Origin: Candidatus Nitromaritima sp. SCGC AAA288-L16
GTDB lineage: Bacteria; Nitrospinota; Nitrospinia; Nitrospinales; VA-1
NCBI GenBank assembly: GCA_000372225.1
Contig: AQTY01000011.1
Location: forward strand, 1-53,556
Direction: 5' to 3'
Length of the DNA: 53,556 bases
Every line of letters begins with the position of its first letter. Within the stretch, counting starts at the first letter, position 1. The notes beneath the pieces were generated by a model. It saw only the letters and a program-made list of their open reading frames with translations. It ran no database searches and was not told the origin of the DNA. The translations under genes and the position numbers were made by a program. Shown piece after piece: positions 34,343 through 43,569 of the stretch.

Positions 34343-34689
34343 ATGTCCATTACTATTTATCACAATCCAAAATGCTCTAAATCCAGACAAACTTTAGAGC
34401 TATTAGTCAAACAAGGTATCAAACCCGTTATCAATGAATACATTAAAATTCCGCCCACTGCAGAAAAATCAAAGAAATTTTAAAAAAATTGGGTTATGCA
34501 CCTCGAGAATTGGTGCGTAAGAAAGAGGACGCCTACACCGAACACAATCTGAACAACCCATCTCTGTCTGGTGATGATTTGATCGAATTTATGACCAAGC
34601 ACCCTGTTCTAATTGAACGCCCAATAGTACTAGCAAACGAAAAAGCTGCTATCGGACGTCCCCCAGAACAAGTTTTAGAAATTCTTTGA
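34343..34689 (+). pseudogene. arsC: Arsenate reductase ArsC (glutaredoxin-type), frameshifted as read
   Basis: From ATG 34343 the frame gives 'SITIYHNPKCSKSRQTLELL' (catalytic Cys in CSKSR) and then stops early after '..PPTAEKSKKF'. The other frame continues with 'LKKLGYAPRELVRKKEDAYTEH', 'FMTKHPVLIERPIVLANEKAAIGRPPEQVLEIL', the normal remaining half. Adding one A to the run of five at 34464-34468 restores 'PPTAEKIKEILKKLGY' and a 115-residue protein. Either a one-base sequencing error or a recent mutation explains it. It would reduce arsenate or act as a related thiol oxidoreductase. Confidence 0.85.
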
Positions 34690-34929
34690 TCAAAATCCAA
34701 ATTCAAAAAAAAACTAAGCTAATCGGTTACCACAAAATGCCAAGTGAAAAGAACGGAAGAAGCGGCTACAACTGTGGAGAAGACTAAAACCATTTTGAGA
34801 GACCAAGCCCAACGCTGATTATGAGCAGCATGGAGAAAGTTACTACCTCAATCAAAAAATTGTTTAAGAGTAAAACCAAATAAACAGAAAAAATCCACAC
34901 CTAAAGCAACCTCCTCTATTTTTTTTTGC

Positions 34930-35070
34930 TTAGTTAGAAGGCGTTCCATCTTCATTTTTTTGTTCTGACTTTGACTCTGTCTTATCTTTTCCGTATTTAC
35001 CGTAGTCGTAATTACAACCCAGTGTCACAAACAAAGACAGGGCAACCATAAAAACCATTACTGTTTTCAT
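34930..35070 (-). CDS. Small lipoprotein of unknown function
   Basis: A 46-residue product from ATG 35070 has GGAG six bases upstream. It begins with a signal sequence and a lipobox 'LFVTLGC', so it should be cleaved and lipidated at Cys19. The remaining 27 residues are charged and polar, 'NYDYGKYGKDKTESKSEQK...'. No family is recognised. Confidence 0.6.
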   Translation of the reverse strand: MKTVMVFMVALSLFVTLGCNYDYGKYGKDKTESKSEQKNEDGTPSN

Positions 35071-35343
35071 AAAAAACTCCATTTATATTAATGATTTTCT
35101 AAATATACCTTTGATCCCATCAATCAATCAAGAAATTTTATTCAGGGAGAATCTCTCTGAGAAAGAAGAATGCACCCAACACTTTATTCGAGAAAATAAA
35201 AATTGCAGACGAAAATAAATTGTGAGCTTCGGATAAATAATGTAGAATACTTTTTTATTTCCTCGATATTTTCCCAGACCATACGACGACCCTCATATTT
35301 TTTTAAAGAATTTCATACTGACACTCAAAAATAAGGACGCATT

Positions 35344-35826
35344 GTGATCAAAAAAAATAAAGTTGTTAGCATGATCTACTGCTTAAAGAACACAAAAGGT
35401 GAAGAACTGGATCGGGCTGACACAGACAAACCGTTGGAATACCTCCATGGTGGCGGAAATATTGTCCCAGGTTTAGAAAATCCTCTAGAAGGGCTAAAAA
35501 TTGGAGATAAAAAAGAAGTAACCGTAGAACCAGAAGATGGATATGGAGAAATCTTGACTGACCTTAAAATGGAACTAGACCGTAAGGCGTTTCCAAATGA
35601 CCAGAAAATTGCCCCAGGAATGCAGTTTATGGCCGAACTCAAGGATGGGAAGAAACATCCGTTCAACGTAGTCGAGGTAAAGGAAGACAAAGTACACGTC
35701 GATGGCAATCACCCGTTAGCGGGACAAACTCTTCAATTTTCTGTAGAAATCATAAGGATTAGAGACGCTACACCTGAGGAATTAAAGCACGGCCATGCCC
35801 ATGGTGAAGGCGGTCATCACCACTAA
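35344..35826 (+). CDS. FKBP-type peptidyl-prolyl isomerase, SlyD-like
   Basis: The 160-residue protein starts at GTG with AAGGA six bases upstream. It has the SlyD layout: a split FKBP domain ('LEYLHGGGNIVPGLENPLEG', 'PEDGYGE'), an insert-in-flap region ('AELKDGKKHPFNVVEV') and 'VDGNHPLAGQTLQFSVEI'. The His-rich tail 'HGHAHGEGGHHH' binds metal, as in SlyD, which helps nickel enzyme maturation; a link to the urease in this window is possible but not shown. Confidence 0.9.
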   Translation: MIKKNKVVSMIYCLKNTKGEELDRADTDKPLEYLHGGGNIVPGLENPLEGLKIGDKKEVTVEPEDGYGEILTDLKMELDRKAFPNDQKIAPGMQFMAELKDGKKHPFNVVEVKEDKVHVDGNHPLAGQTLQFSVEIIRIRDATPEELKHGHAHGEGGHHH

Positions 35827-35893
35827 AAAAATCTTCAAAACATCCGGTTATTTTTTTACTCAATAATATTAAGGTGCTGTATTGAAGATACAT

Positions 35894-36037
35894 TTATTTT
35901 TCTCCAAAAATAAATGAGGAACCAACATGCCAAGCGAATGACAAAAAAACTACTAAGATGCCGAAGATGACCAATCTCCGATTAATTTCCTCTCGACGCT
36001 CATTTTCTTCGGGTTCTAACTGTTTTGAATCTACCAT
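35894..36037 (-). CDS. Small single-span membrane protein
   Basis: A 47-residue product starts at ATG 36037. A charged first half ('LEPEENERREEINRR') is followed by one hydrophobic helix 'LVIFGILVVFLSFAWHVGS'. The composition is protein-like and the size suits a membrane microprotein. The ribosome binding site is weak (GAAAG). No family is known to me. Confidence 0.5.
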   Translation of the reverse strand: MVDSKQLEPEENERREEINRRLVIFGILVVFLSFAWHVGSSFIFGEK

Positions 36038-36157
36038 CTTTCAATATCTCTAAATCAAACAATCCCCTGTTGCCCAACAAAACCAAATCAGTAGATACTA
36101 TATGTGAAAAATATAAATCAAGTGAGTTTAATCACACAAAAAGTTATGGGATTTAGG

Positions 36158-36616
36158 ATGAAAATTACTTTCAAGTTTCTCTGTCTGGCAATCGTTCTTA
36201 ATTTAATGTTTGTCAATATCGGTTTTACGCAAGCACCTCCCCCTGAAGAAGAAGAGTTCAATGACTTAGGTTTTATCGCATATGCTAATGACTACAAAGT
36301 AGCTCCTGAGTTTGACCATATTATTTTCCGTATCAAGAATCAATCAACACTTACAATCAATAAAATTTACGCTTGGGTGTACCATGTCTCAGAAGACGAA
36401 GAAGGAAATCCGCTGATTTTGAGCTTGGTCAACAACCCGCATCGAGGAGGGGTAATCACAAAAGGTAACCCGCACCGACCTGGAGACATAGCTGAATGGC
36501 AGTTTCCATTATTTAAGGCATTAACTGAAAAAAAAATAGGAAACAAATACACTTTGCGTATTTCTCATAAAGCTATTTTCTTCGCCAAGGTCGAACCTCC
36601 CGCGAAACCCAAATAA
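36158..36616 (+). CDS. Secreted protein of unknown function
   Basis: The product of about 152 residues begins with a signal peptide ('KITFKFLCLAIVLNLMFVNIG') that is cut near 'FTQAPPPEEE'. The mature domain is beta-rich ('FIAYANDYKVAPEFDHIIF', 'KIYAWVYHVSED', 'PGDIAEWQFPL') without cysteines. I place the start at ATG 36158, which has GGGA six bases upstream; earlier in-frame starts at 36146 and 36104 (GTG) are possible. The family is not recognised. Confidence 0.6.
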   Translation: MKITFKFLCLAIVLNLMFVNIGFTQAPPPEEEEFNDLGFIAYANDYKVAPEFDHIIFRIKNQSTLTINKIYAWVYHVSEDEEGNPLILSLVNNPHRGGVITKGNPHRPGDIAEWQFPLFKALTEKKIGNKYTLRISHKAIFFAKVEPPAKPK

Positions 36617-36667
36617 AAACTGATTGTGCTAGTGAGAAAAAAAACTGCGGTTTAAAAAAATATTTTT

Positions 36668-36904
36668 TTATAGAGGGTGTTGAATCAGTGGAAGTTGCTC
36701 TTCTGGGGGCCAGGGGCAATGCCGACATTTATTTTGGCAGCAAAAACCTTGGTTTTTTAAACTTGTGGAAGTGAAAACATAATTCCCTGTGTACGGGTCA
36801 CGGTATCCCTTTTTATCATTGGCGGTAGCGTTGTCATGGCAAAAAATTATAGCTGGATCCAAATCAATTTTATTAATACCTATGTATATTCTATCTAAAG
36901 CCAT
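36668..36904 (-). CDS. DUF5522 zinc-finger-like protein
   Basis: The 78-residue protein has the core of the DUF5522 family: 'YRDPYTGNYVFTSTSLKNQG', then CC, then 'CRHCPWP', plus an upstream 'FCHDNATANDKKG'. Five cysteines and two histidines could hold a metal. The function of the family is unknown. It is convergent with the gene at 36158. Confidence 0.8.
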   Translation of the reverse strand: MALDRIYIGINKIDLDPAIIFCHDNATANDKKGYRDPYTGNYVFTSTSLKNQGFCCQNKCRHCPWPPEEQLPLIQHPL

Positions 36905-37372
36905 ATAACCCCAAAAAAAACTTTACAATTTTAATACCAAATTAAATTCACTTCTTTAACTATATCGAAACCTCATTACTTCTCATTTATTCCTTCGCAA
37001 ATAATGTGGGAGGTTTTTTAATTCCTCACCTAATAGACAACTACTCACACCAATTTTTATTTTATCTTCCATTGAGTTTAATTTTTCCCTTAGCTTGATC
37101 AAGTGATTTAAAAGGGTGAATAGTTCTAGCACAAGCAAAAAAATAAAAATTTTATTTATCCTTCCATCCTTTACTGATTAATTCAAGAGAAAGCCGGTGG
37201 CATTTGAATCATAGTTTTTCCACCTCTCAAACTCAACGATAACCAACACTTTGCTACTAATTTAAGCATTTAAAGAATATTTTGATAGAAATTTAAGCGT
37301 TTTCATTTCTCCTTAAAGTTTGATCATGACCTAAGTTTATTAATTTATTAATTTTTTTGTCTTTTTTTAAGC

Positions 37373-37388
37373 TGGCATAAAAATTGAA
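37373..37388 (+). promoter_or_regulatory. Sigma-54-like promoter upstream of TorF/glnB/amtB genes
   Basis: TGGCATAAAAATTGAA matches TGGCAC-N5-TTGCA at the -24 element and with the exact spacing, but the -12 GC is GA here, which weakens it. It lies about 200 bases before the porin gene that precedes the PII gene and amtB. Its -24 half equals that of the urtA promoter (TGGCAT). Confidence 0.45.
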
Positions 37389-37468
37389 CATAACTTCTGA
37401 TAAATAGAAGCGGGGGCCACCTTACAGGATGAAGAGCTTACCAATTAAAAATAGGAGGGGTAATTTAC

Positions 37469-37483
37469 ATGACGCTATTCTAG
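37469..37483 (+). other. Four-codon open frame with strong ribosome binding site
   Basis: AGGAGGGG lies eight bases before ATG-ACG-CTA-TTC-TAG. The ribosome binding site is one of the strongest in the window although the frame codes only MTLF. It could be a leader peptide that affects the mRNA of the downstream porin, or a chance match. Confidence 0.3.
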
Positions 37484-37578
37484 AATTGTTGGTCTCGGCA
37501 GAAAAGCTAGATTCTAAGCAGATGTGTTAAAATATACCCTGATCAAAGTTTAATCTCCACTCAGATGAAACTTAATAC

Positions 37579-38319
37579 ATGAATCTAGACAAGTCTATAA
37601 AATGCATACTTGCTGTCATTTTTATGAGCAGGTCCCTGCTTATTGGACCTGCGATAGTTTACGCAGATAATGATATCGGTAATTTTTCAGCAAATGTAGG
37701 TTTCTTTAACCAGTACAGTTTTCGCGGAATAGACCAAAGTGGTGAAGAAGCTGCGGTTCAGGGAGGCTTTGATTGGGCTCATGATTCAGGGTTTTATATT
37801 GGGACTTGGGCTTCTAATGTTGACTTTAATGACAATGACTCTGTTACAGAGTTTGACTTTTATGGCGGCTATGCCAAGGAAATCCAAAATGGCATAAACA
37901 TCGACCTCTCTATGATTGGTTATACCTATCCTGGTGCATATGCTAGCAGTAACTATGATTATTATGAGTATTCTTTTGGATTAGGAAAAAGTATTGGGCC
38001 TGTATCCTTTTCAACAGCAATTAATTATTCTCCTGAGTTTTTCGCTAAATCAGGAAACGCAACTTATTGGCAAGGTGGCTTGGACTATGAATTCCAAGGG
38101 ATTAAGATCAGTGGCCACGTTGGGAAGCAATGGATAGACCGGGAGACGACTTATGGAGCTCCCGATTACGTTGATTATAGTATTGGGGCATCCTATGCTT
38201 GGCAAGGATTTGACCTTAGCGTAGCTTACGTAGATACCGATGTTGATGCAGGCTGGGATTCAACAGATCAATCCGGTAAGGAAGGTAGAACAATATTTGG
38301 TGTATCAAAAAGTTTTTAA
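37579..38319 (+). CDS. TorF-family putative porin
   Basis: The 246-residue protein has a signal peptide (to about 'IVYADNDIG') and the TorF/gcw_chp pattern: 'NVGFFNQYSFRGIDQSGEEAAVQGGFDW', core YSFRGIDQS, then 'GFYIGTWASNVDF', 'EFDFYGGYAKEI', and a last strand ending in Phe ('TIFGVSKSF'). These barrels often lie next to glnB/amtB genes, as here, and may admit ammonium or other small nitrogen compounds. The start has no strong ribosome binding site. Confidence 0.85.
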   Translation: MNLDKSIKCILAVIFMSRSLLIGPAIVYADNDIGNFSANVGFFNQYSFRGIDQSGEEAAVQGGFDWAHDSGFYIGTWASNVDFNDNDSVTEFDFYGGYAKEIQNGINIDLSMIGYTYPGAYASSNYDYYEYSFGLGKSIGPVSFSTAINYSPEFFAKSGNATYWQGGLDYEFQGIKISGHVGKQWIDRETTYGAPDYVDYSIGASYAWQGFDLSVAYVDTDVDAGWDSTDQSGKEGRTIFGVSKSF

Positions 38320-38435
38320 ACTTTTACGCTTTTTCAATTAATTATGTTTTATATAAGAATAATCGCTAGCATTGTAACAATCTCCATTAGAAATTAAGTA
38401 GTTTTTTACTCTCGCTCGAGAAGGGATCTATCATT

Positions 38436-38774
38436 ATGAAGAAAATAGAAGCCATCATTAAACCATTTAAACTTGATGAGGTTAAAGACAGGTTGAACGA
38501 CTTGGGAATACAGGGAATCACAGTTACCGAAGTCAAAGGATTTGGTCGTCAAAAGGGCCACACCGAGCTCTACCGCGGTGCCGAATATGTCGTTGATTTC
38601 CTCCCGAAAATTAAAATGGAAATTGTTATCGCCGACACTCAGGTAGAAGATGTCGTTAATGCCATAGTAAAAGCTGCGCAAACGGGACGAATTGGTGATG
38701 GGAAAATCTTTATCACTAATATTGAAGAGGCTGTCCGCATTCGTACGGGTGAGAGGGGTGAGGATGCTGTTTAG
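38436..38774 (+). CDS. glnB: Nitrogen regulatory protein PII (GlnB/GlnK)
   Basis: PII senses 2-oxoglutarate, ATP and ADP and controls AmtB and other nitrogen targets. The 112-residue sequence is canonical: 'MKKIEAIIKPFKLDEVKDRL', the T-loop 'GHTELYRGAEYVVDFLPK' with Tyr46 and Tyr51 (Tyr51 being the uridylylation site in many bacteria), and the C-terminal 'TGRIGDGKIFI'. Its position directly before amtB suggests the GlnK role. Sequence alone does not separate GlnB from GlnK. Confidence 0.95.
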   Translation: MKKIEAIIKPFKLDEVKDRLNDLGIQGITVTEVKGFGRQKGHTELYRGAEYVVDFLPKIKMEIVIADTQVEDVVNAIVKAAQTGRIGDGKIFITNIEEAVRIRTGERGEDAV

Positions 38775-39024
38775 CAATAATCCGATATTTTTTTCGACCA
38801 TCCTATATAAACAAAACTATATCAGTAAGTTTTTTAGCGCATTAAGGATTCAATTATCAAATTTTCTCTTTAAGTGTTGAGGATAAAAATGGAGATAAGG
38901 CAAAAGATACCCATTCCCTAAAAAATATTGGTAACTCCATGCCCTGAGATTTTTATCTCTTCCGTATATTTTTCATTCCATTCACAAAGAGTAACATTAA
39001 TTTTTAGTTCATAGAGGGGGAGCC

Positions 39025-40260
39025 ATGGAACAAGACATTGTTTCGTTAACAAGCAGTGGGGATGTTCTTTTCATGATGCTAGGAGCAGTTATGGTTTTTG
39101 CCATGCATGGTGGATTCGCATTTCTAGAAGTAGGAACTGTTCGCAAGAAAAACCAGGTAAACGCGTTGGTTAAAATCCTTGTAGATTTTTCTGTCTCTAC
39201 CCTAGTCTACTTTTTGATCGGTTATGCCATTGCCTATGGAATGTATTTTTTTCAACCTGCGAAAACACTCATAGGCGAAAATCAGGGCTATGAACTGGTT
39301 CATTTTTTCTTTTTACTGACTTTCGCTGCCGCGGTTCCAGCCATTATTTCTGGAGGAATTGCAGAGCGCGCAAAATTCTGGACCCAAGCCTTGGCCGCCG
39401 CAATTTTCGTGGCAATCGTATACCCCATTTTTGAAGGCATGGTATGGGGACAAATTACTTTTCTGGGACAGGATGATTCCTGGCTTGCTGGACTAACCGG
39501 GGGGATACCCTTCCATGATTATGCAGGCTCAGTAGTCGTACACTCGATGGGAGGTTGGATCGCTCTCGCCGGTGTGTATATTCTTGGCCCTAGATTAGGA
39601 CGTTGGGACTCGCAGGGAAGAAGTCGACCCATCCCTATCAGTAATGTTCCTTTTCTGGCACTTGGAAGCTGGATGCTTTGTGTGGGCTGGTTTGGATTCA
39701 ACGTAATGTCGGCCGCAACGATGAGTGGTATTTCGGGGTTGGTTGCTGTTAACTCACTCATGGCGATGATCGGGGGCGTTCTCGTTGCATTATGGGTTTC
39801 CAAAAATGACCCCGGTTTTATTCACAATGGAGCCTTGGCCGGATTAGTCGCCATTTGTGCTGGATCAGATAAAGTTCATCCGCTGGGTGCACTCATCATC
39901 GGAGGACTCGCTGGTGCGATATTTGTTAAAGGTTTTACCTGGGAGCAGGAAAAGCTAAAAATAGATGATGTCCTTGGTGTATGGCCACTTCACGGAATTT
40001 CTGGTTCGTGGGGTGGAATTGCATGCGGTATTTTTGGGCAAGAATCCTTAGGAGGTATGGGCGGGGTCAGCATCCTAGCTCAGACAATTGGAACGGTTGC
40101 GGCCATTGTTATAGCTCTCGTCTCAGGATTTATCGTATATAAAATGCTAGATTCCCTATTTGGAATTCGATTAGAAGCCGATGAGGAAATGAAGGGGTCT
40201 GATCTCACAATTCATAAATTGGAGTCGTACCCTGAAGATGTCACTTCTCGATTTGGCTAG
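39025..40260 (+). CDS. amtB: Ammonium transporter AmtB
   Basis: The 411-residue inner-membrane channel has about 11 helices. Visible motifs include 'GGFAFLEVGTVRKKNQVN', 'SGGIAERAKFWTQALAA', the pore 'HDYAGSVVVHSMGG' with the first pore His, and 'PLHGISGSWGGIACGIFG' with the second. GAGGGGGAG precedes the ATG. A C-terminal tail of about 40 residues ('EADEEMKGSDLTIHKLE') would dock PII. It follows glnB and precedes a TPR gene. Confidence 0.95.
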   Translation: MEQDIVSLTSSGDVLFMMLGAVMVFAMHGGFAFLEVGTVRKKNQVNALVKILVDFSVSTLVYFLIGYAIAYGMYFFQPAKTLIGENQGYELVHFFFLLTFAAAVPAIISGGIAERAKFWTQALAAAIFVAIVYPIFEGMVWGQITFLGQDDSWLAGLTGGIPFHDYAGSVVVHSMGGWIALAGVYILGPRLGRWDSQGRSRPIPISNVPFLALGSWMLCVGWFGFNVMSAATMSGISGLVAVNSLMAMIGGVLVALWVSKNDPGFIHNGALAGLVAICAGSDKVHPLGALIIGGLAGAIFVKGFTWEQEKLKIDDVLGVWPLHGISGSWGGIACGIFGQESLGGMGGVSILAQTIGTVAAIVIALVSGFIVYKMLDSLFGIRLEADEEMKGSDLTIHKLESYPEDVTSRFG

Positions 40261-40278
40261 CTTTAGGGAGAGTTTTGT

Positions 40279-42576
40279 ATGATGAGGTTTAAACAGTTTT
40301 TGGTTTTTATAGTGTTTTTCTGGTCACTCGGACTGTTGCCATTGGTAGAAGCAGGTGTCACGCAAATTGATACATATAAAAAAGCTATTGAAAAAAACCC
40401 AAAAGACTTCTTAGCCCACTTGGAATTAGGAAGAGCCTATCAAAAGTTGGGTCTGTATGAGAACGCTATAGCTGAGTATAAGGAAGCAATCCGGTGGGAA
40501 CCTATCTACTCTGCAGCATATCAGGGATTAGGCGGCAGTTATGGTGAAATGCGTCAATATGATAAAGCCTTAGAAGCCTATCAAAAAGCTGTTGATCTGG
40601 ATGCGAACTATGCAGAAGCACAGTACGGTTTGGGGTGGTCTTTATATCATCTGGAACGGTTTGAAGATGCGATCGAACCTCTACTTGATGCCATCAATCT
40701 AAAACCTGATCTTGGCGCATCATTTTTCACACTAGGCCAAACATATGCAGCTTTAGGATACCCTGAAAAAGCAATTGACGGATTCAAGGAAACTTTACGG
40801 CTTATCCCAACTTATCCAGAAGCCTATATAGAGCTTGGCAATGCTTACTTGAAAAACAGAGACTATGATTTGGCAATAGGCGCTTACCAAGAGGCCATTG
40901 AACTCAATCCAGGTTTTTTTGAGGCTTTCACTGCCATCGGTATTGCACATATTAAAGCCCACCGCGATGAACAGGCAGTCGAACCTCTAAATAATGCTCT
41001 TAAAATAAATCCTGATGATGACGTGGCGTACCTTAACCTGGGAACCGCCTATAAAAATCTGGGGAAACACGAAGGAGCAGTTGATGCTTATTTAGGGTTG
41101 GTTCGCATCCGATTCGCTGATCCTAAAGCCTATCATTTGCTCGCGTCCGAGTATTTCGCGGCTGATCTTTACGACGAGGCCATACAGAATTTCAAAGAAG
41201 CTATTCGTTTGGACCCCGAATACATTGATGCCCATTTCCGACTGAGTCAGGTATACGTTGCCACCGGTGAATTAGAGAAATCTCTCAAAGAATTTGAGAA
41301 AGTCGTTAAAATCGAACCCATCCATCTGGAAGGACACTTTAGAAAAGGCGATATATATCAGCGTCTTGAAAACCACAAAGCTGCCGCAATATCATTTGAA
41401 AAAGCTCTCAGTATTGAACCAAATCATGTATTGGCTAACTACCAACTTGGGCTAGCATACACCAAGATGGGTCGTTACGAAGAAGCGTTGGCAAAGTATA
41501 AACGAACTACTGAGGCTGACCCAAATTTTTCAAAAGCTTATTATAAAGTGGGCTTTAATTTTGTTTTCCTGAAGCAATACAAAAAAGCAATCAAGCCACT
41601 AAAGAAATCTATTTCCTTAAGCCCGGAATTTCCAATGTCCTATTATCAGCTGGGAATTGCCTATAGTCATCTCAACCAATATCAAAAGGCTATAGAACCA
41701 TTAGAGGAGGTTGTACGAATTAACGACCTATATGCCAAGGGCTATCTAGCGCTGGGCCTAGCGCACTCCAAAGTAAAACAATACGATCAAGCCATAGTTC
41801 ATCTGCAAAAAGCACTTGATTCGAATCCCAGCTTTGCGGAAGCCTATTACCCACTCGGGTTAAGTCTTATGAAAGTGGGTCGGTTTGAGGATGCATCTGT
41901 TCTACTAAACAAAGCGAGACCCGACAACCCAGACTATCCTAATGTCCAAAACCAACTCGGTTTGGGTTTTTCGAAATTAAAAAAATATACTGAGGCTATT
42001 AATTCTTTTAAAAAAGCAATCCAGTCAGATCCTAGCTTAATAGCCCCCTATTTTAACCTGGGGCCTGTCTTTACAAGTCTTGGTAATTACCCACAAGCCA
42101 TTCGATATCTTAAAAAAGGTATCAACCTGGAACCTAGTAACCTCAAAGCTCATTATAATCTAGGCTTGGTCTATGATATTCTGGGTCGCTATCAGGATGC
42201 AATTGGTGAATACTGGAAGGTGGCACAATTAAACCCCGATGATCCAAATATTTATTATAATCTAGGTTGGGCTCTCATCGAGTCAGAAAAAAATATTGAA
42301 GCATTAGTTCCTCTCAAAAAAGCCATTCGCCTTAACCCAAAAAATACAGATGCTTACTATAGCTTAGGGTGGGTTTATGGCGAATTAAAGCGCTATGAAG
42401 AGGCCGTGGTCGCACTGGAAGAAACGCTTCTAATTGACCCAAATCATTTGGAGGCAGGAACCCGCTTAGACACAATGAGAAGCCACCTACGGGAGTTTAC
42501 AGCAAAAAGGCAGGATACAACCTTGACTGCAACTTCTGTGTTACACGACAAATCTGAAATCATTGTCACTCCCTAA
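40279..42576 (+). CDS. Large secreted TPR-repeat protein
   Basis: The 765-residue protein begins with a signal peptide (to about 'LPLVEAGVTQ') and is then almost entirely tetratricopeptide repeats: about twenty 34-residue units such as 'AHLELGRAYQKLGLYENAI' and 'AYYSLGWVYGELKRYEEAV'. This makes a long superhelix for protein binding. A polar tail of about 30 residues follows. The gene starts 18 bases after amtB, so it is likely cotranscribed with nitrogen uptake; its partner is unknown. Confidence 0.85.
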   Translation: MMRFKQFLVFIVFFWSLGLLPLVEAGVTQIDTYKKAIEKNPKDFLAHLELGRAYQKLGLYENAIAEYKEAIRWEPIYSAAYQGLGGSYGEMRQYDKALEAYQKAVDLDANYAEAQYGLGWSLYHLERFEDAIEPLLDAINLKPDLGASFFTLGQTYAALGYPEKAIDGFKETLRLIPTYPEAYIELGNAYLKNRDYDLAIGAYQEAIELNPGFFEAFTAIGIAHIKAHRDEQAVEPLNNALKINPDDDVAYLNLGTAYKNLGKHEGAVDAYLGLVRIRFADPKAYHLLASEYFAADLYDEAIQNFKEAIRLDPEYIDAHFRLSQVYVATGELEKSLKEFEKVVKIEPIHLEGHFRKGDIYQRLENHKAAAISFEKALSIEPNHVLANYQLGLAYTKMGRYEEALAKYKRTTEADPNFSKAYYKVGFNFVFLKQYKKAIKPLKKSISLSPEFPMSYYQLGIAYSHLNQYQKAIEPLEEVVRINDLYAKGYLALGLAHSKVKQYDQAIVHLQKALDSNPSFAEAYYPLGLSLMKVGRFEDASVLLNKARPDNPDYPNVQNQLGLGFSKLKKYTEAINSFKKAIQSDPSLIAPYFNLGPVFTSLGNYPQAIRYLKKGINLEPSNLKAHYNLGLVYDILGRYQDAIGEYWKVAQLNPDDPNIYYNLGWALIESEKNIEALVPLKKAIRLNPKNTDAYYSLGWVYGELKRYEEAVVALEETLLIDPNHLEAGTRLDTMRSHLREFTAKRQDTTLTATSVLHDKSEIIVTP

Positions 42577-42829
42577 TAAATATGCTGGTCCAACGGTATA
42601 AAATTACCTTGTAAAACAGTACAAAAAAATTTCGACCCCTTGATGATGAATTAAACGCACTTAAAGTAACCCTTCCAACATGTTGGTTCGATATTATGTC
42701 CAAACGCTTCCCTCTATCTATTCAACTCCTTATCTCCCTATCAAGCCTTAAAAAAATGGCTGCTGTAGTCTTATTTTACAATTAGTTATATAAGCAGTTT
42801 GTAAGAACTGCTGATCACAAACAAATCTA

Positions 42830-42859
42830 TTGACAGTAAAACAATCGAGCTTATATACT
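42830..42859 (+). promoter_or_regulatory. Sigma-70 promoter upstream of nuoE
   Basis: TTGACA (42830-42835) is a perfect -35 and TATACT (42854-42859) lies 18 bases later; TATATA (42852-42857) at 16 bases is an alternative. An inverted repeat AGCAGTT/AACTGCT (42793-42812) lies just upstream and could be a regulator site. The leader to the nuoE start would be about 150 bases. The rest of 42577-43014 holds nothing that I can name. Confidence 0.7.
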
Positions 42860-43014
42860 TCCACCTCCAATTGCTCCCAAAGCGACGCCGAGGGTTTAAG
42901 ATTTAAAGAGTTACAAGTTTCAAGATTTCTTATGTTTACCTCCAGCGACGGGCAAAACTTAACGTTAAAGGAGTTTGGAAGGTTCTTTATAAGCTAAAGA
43001 GGTCTCTCTAATTT

Positions 43015-43569
43015 ATGGAAGCTAAAGAAACAGAAGTAGACGATCAAGATGCTGCCGAGGAAGAAGAAATTGATTTAGCCCCGGTGCATGAGATACTGGA
43101 CAGCTTTCCAAGCCGAAATCGACGCTACCTGATCCCTATGTTGCAGAAGGTTCAGGCAGTTTATCGATACCTACCCGACAAGGCGCTCCGCCTTCTCATG
43201 GAAGGATTAGAACTGACTCGAGCCGAAATATTTGGGGTGATCTCTTTTTATCCGGGGTTACTCATTACCGAACCTGGGAAATACATAATCAAGCTGTGCT
43301 ATGGAACCGCTTGTTTCGTCAAAGGCGCTAATATCATTGCAAATAAAATCCATGAGACTTATCACATACATCCAGGTGATACTGACGAAGCTAAGCTGTT
43401 CACTTTACAGACTGCTTCTTGCCTTGGAAACTGTGGTGCTGCGCCGATGGCCCTCGTGGGTGAGGATACTTACGGAACCATTGACCCAGAAAAATCTATT
43501 GAATTACTTAGTGCGTACAAGTTGGAAGATGCGCCTGAACAACAGGCCGAGGAGGCCGCAAGCGAATGA
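43015..43569 (+). CDS. nuoE: NADH-quinone oxidoreductase subunit NuoE
   Basis: NuoE is the 24-kDa subunit with a [2Fe-2S] cluster of complex I. The ligands are seen as 'LCYGTACFVKGA' (C-x4-C) and 'SCLGNCGAAPMA' (C-x3-C). The N-terminal 25 residues are acidic and the C-terminus is an acidic tail ('EDAPEQQAEEAASE'). It overlaps nuoG by 4 bases. No nuoF lies here, although NuoF usually binds NuoE and brings in NADH electrons. Confidence 0.94.
   Translation: MEAKETEVDDQDAAEEEEIDLAPVHEILDSFPSRNRRYLIPMLQKVQAVYRYLPDKALRLLMEGLELTRAEIFGVISFYPGLLITEPGKYIIKLCYGTACFVKGANIIANKIHETYHIHPGDTDEAKLFTLQTASCLGNCGAAPMALVGEDTYGTIDPEKSIELLSAYKLEDAPEQQAEEAASE

Larger units (their letters stand above)
36905..37578. 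other. Long regulatory gap upstream of the nitrogen cluster
   Basis: About 670 AT-rich bases without a supported gene. They contain a sigma-54-like promoter (37373-37388), a tiny open frame with a strong ribosome binding site (37469-37483), and about 180 bases of presumed leader for the TorF-like porin gene. No conserved RNA element was recognised, although the leader is long for a bacterial mRNA. Confidence 0.5.

Noticed and set aside
34690..34929. Short frames between arsC and the small lipoprotein
   Set aside because: Frames of 15-25 codons in different phases without ribosome binding sites; nothing supportable.
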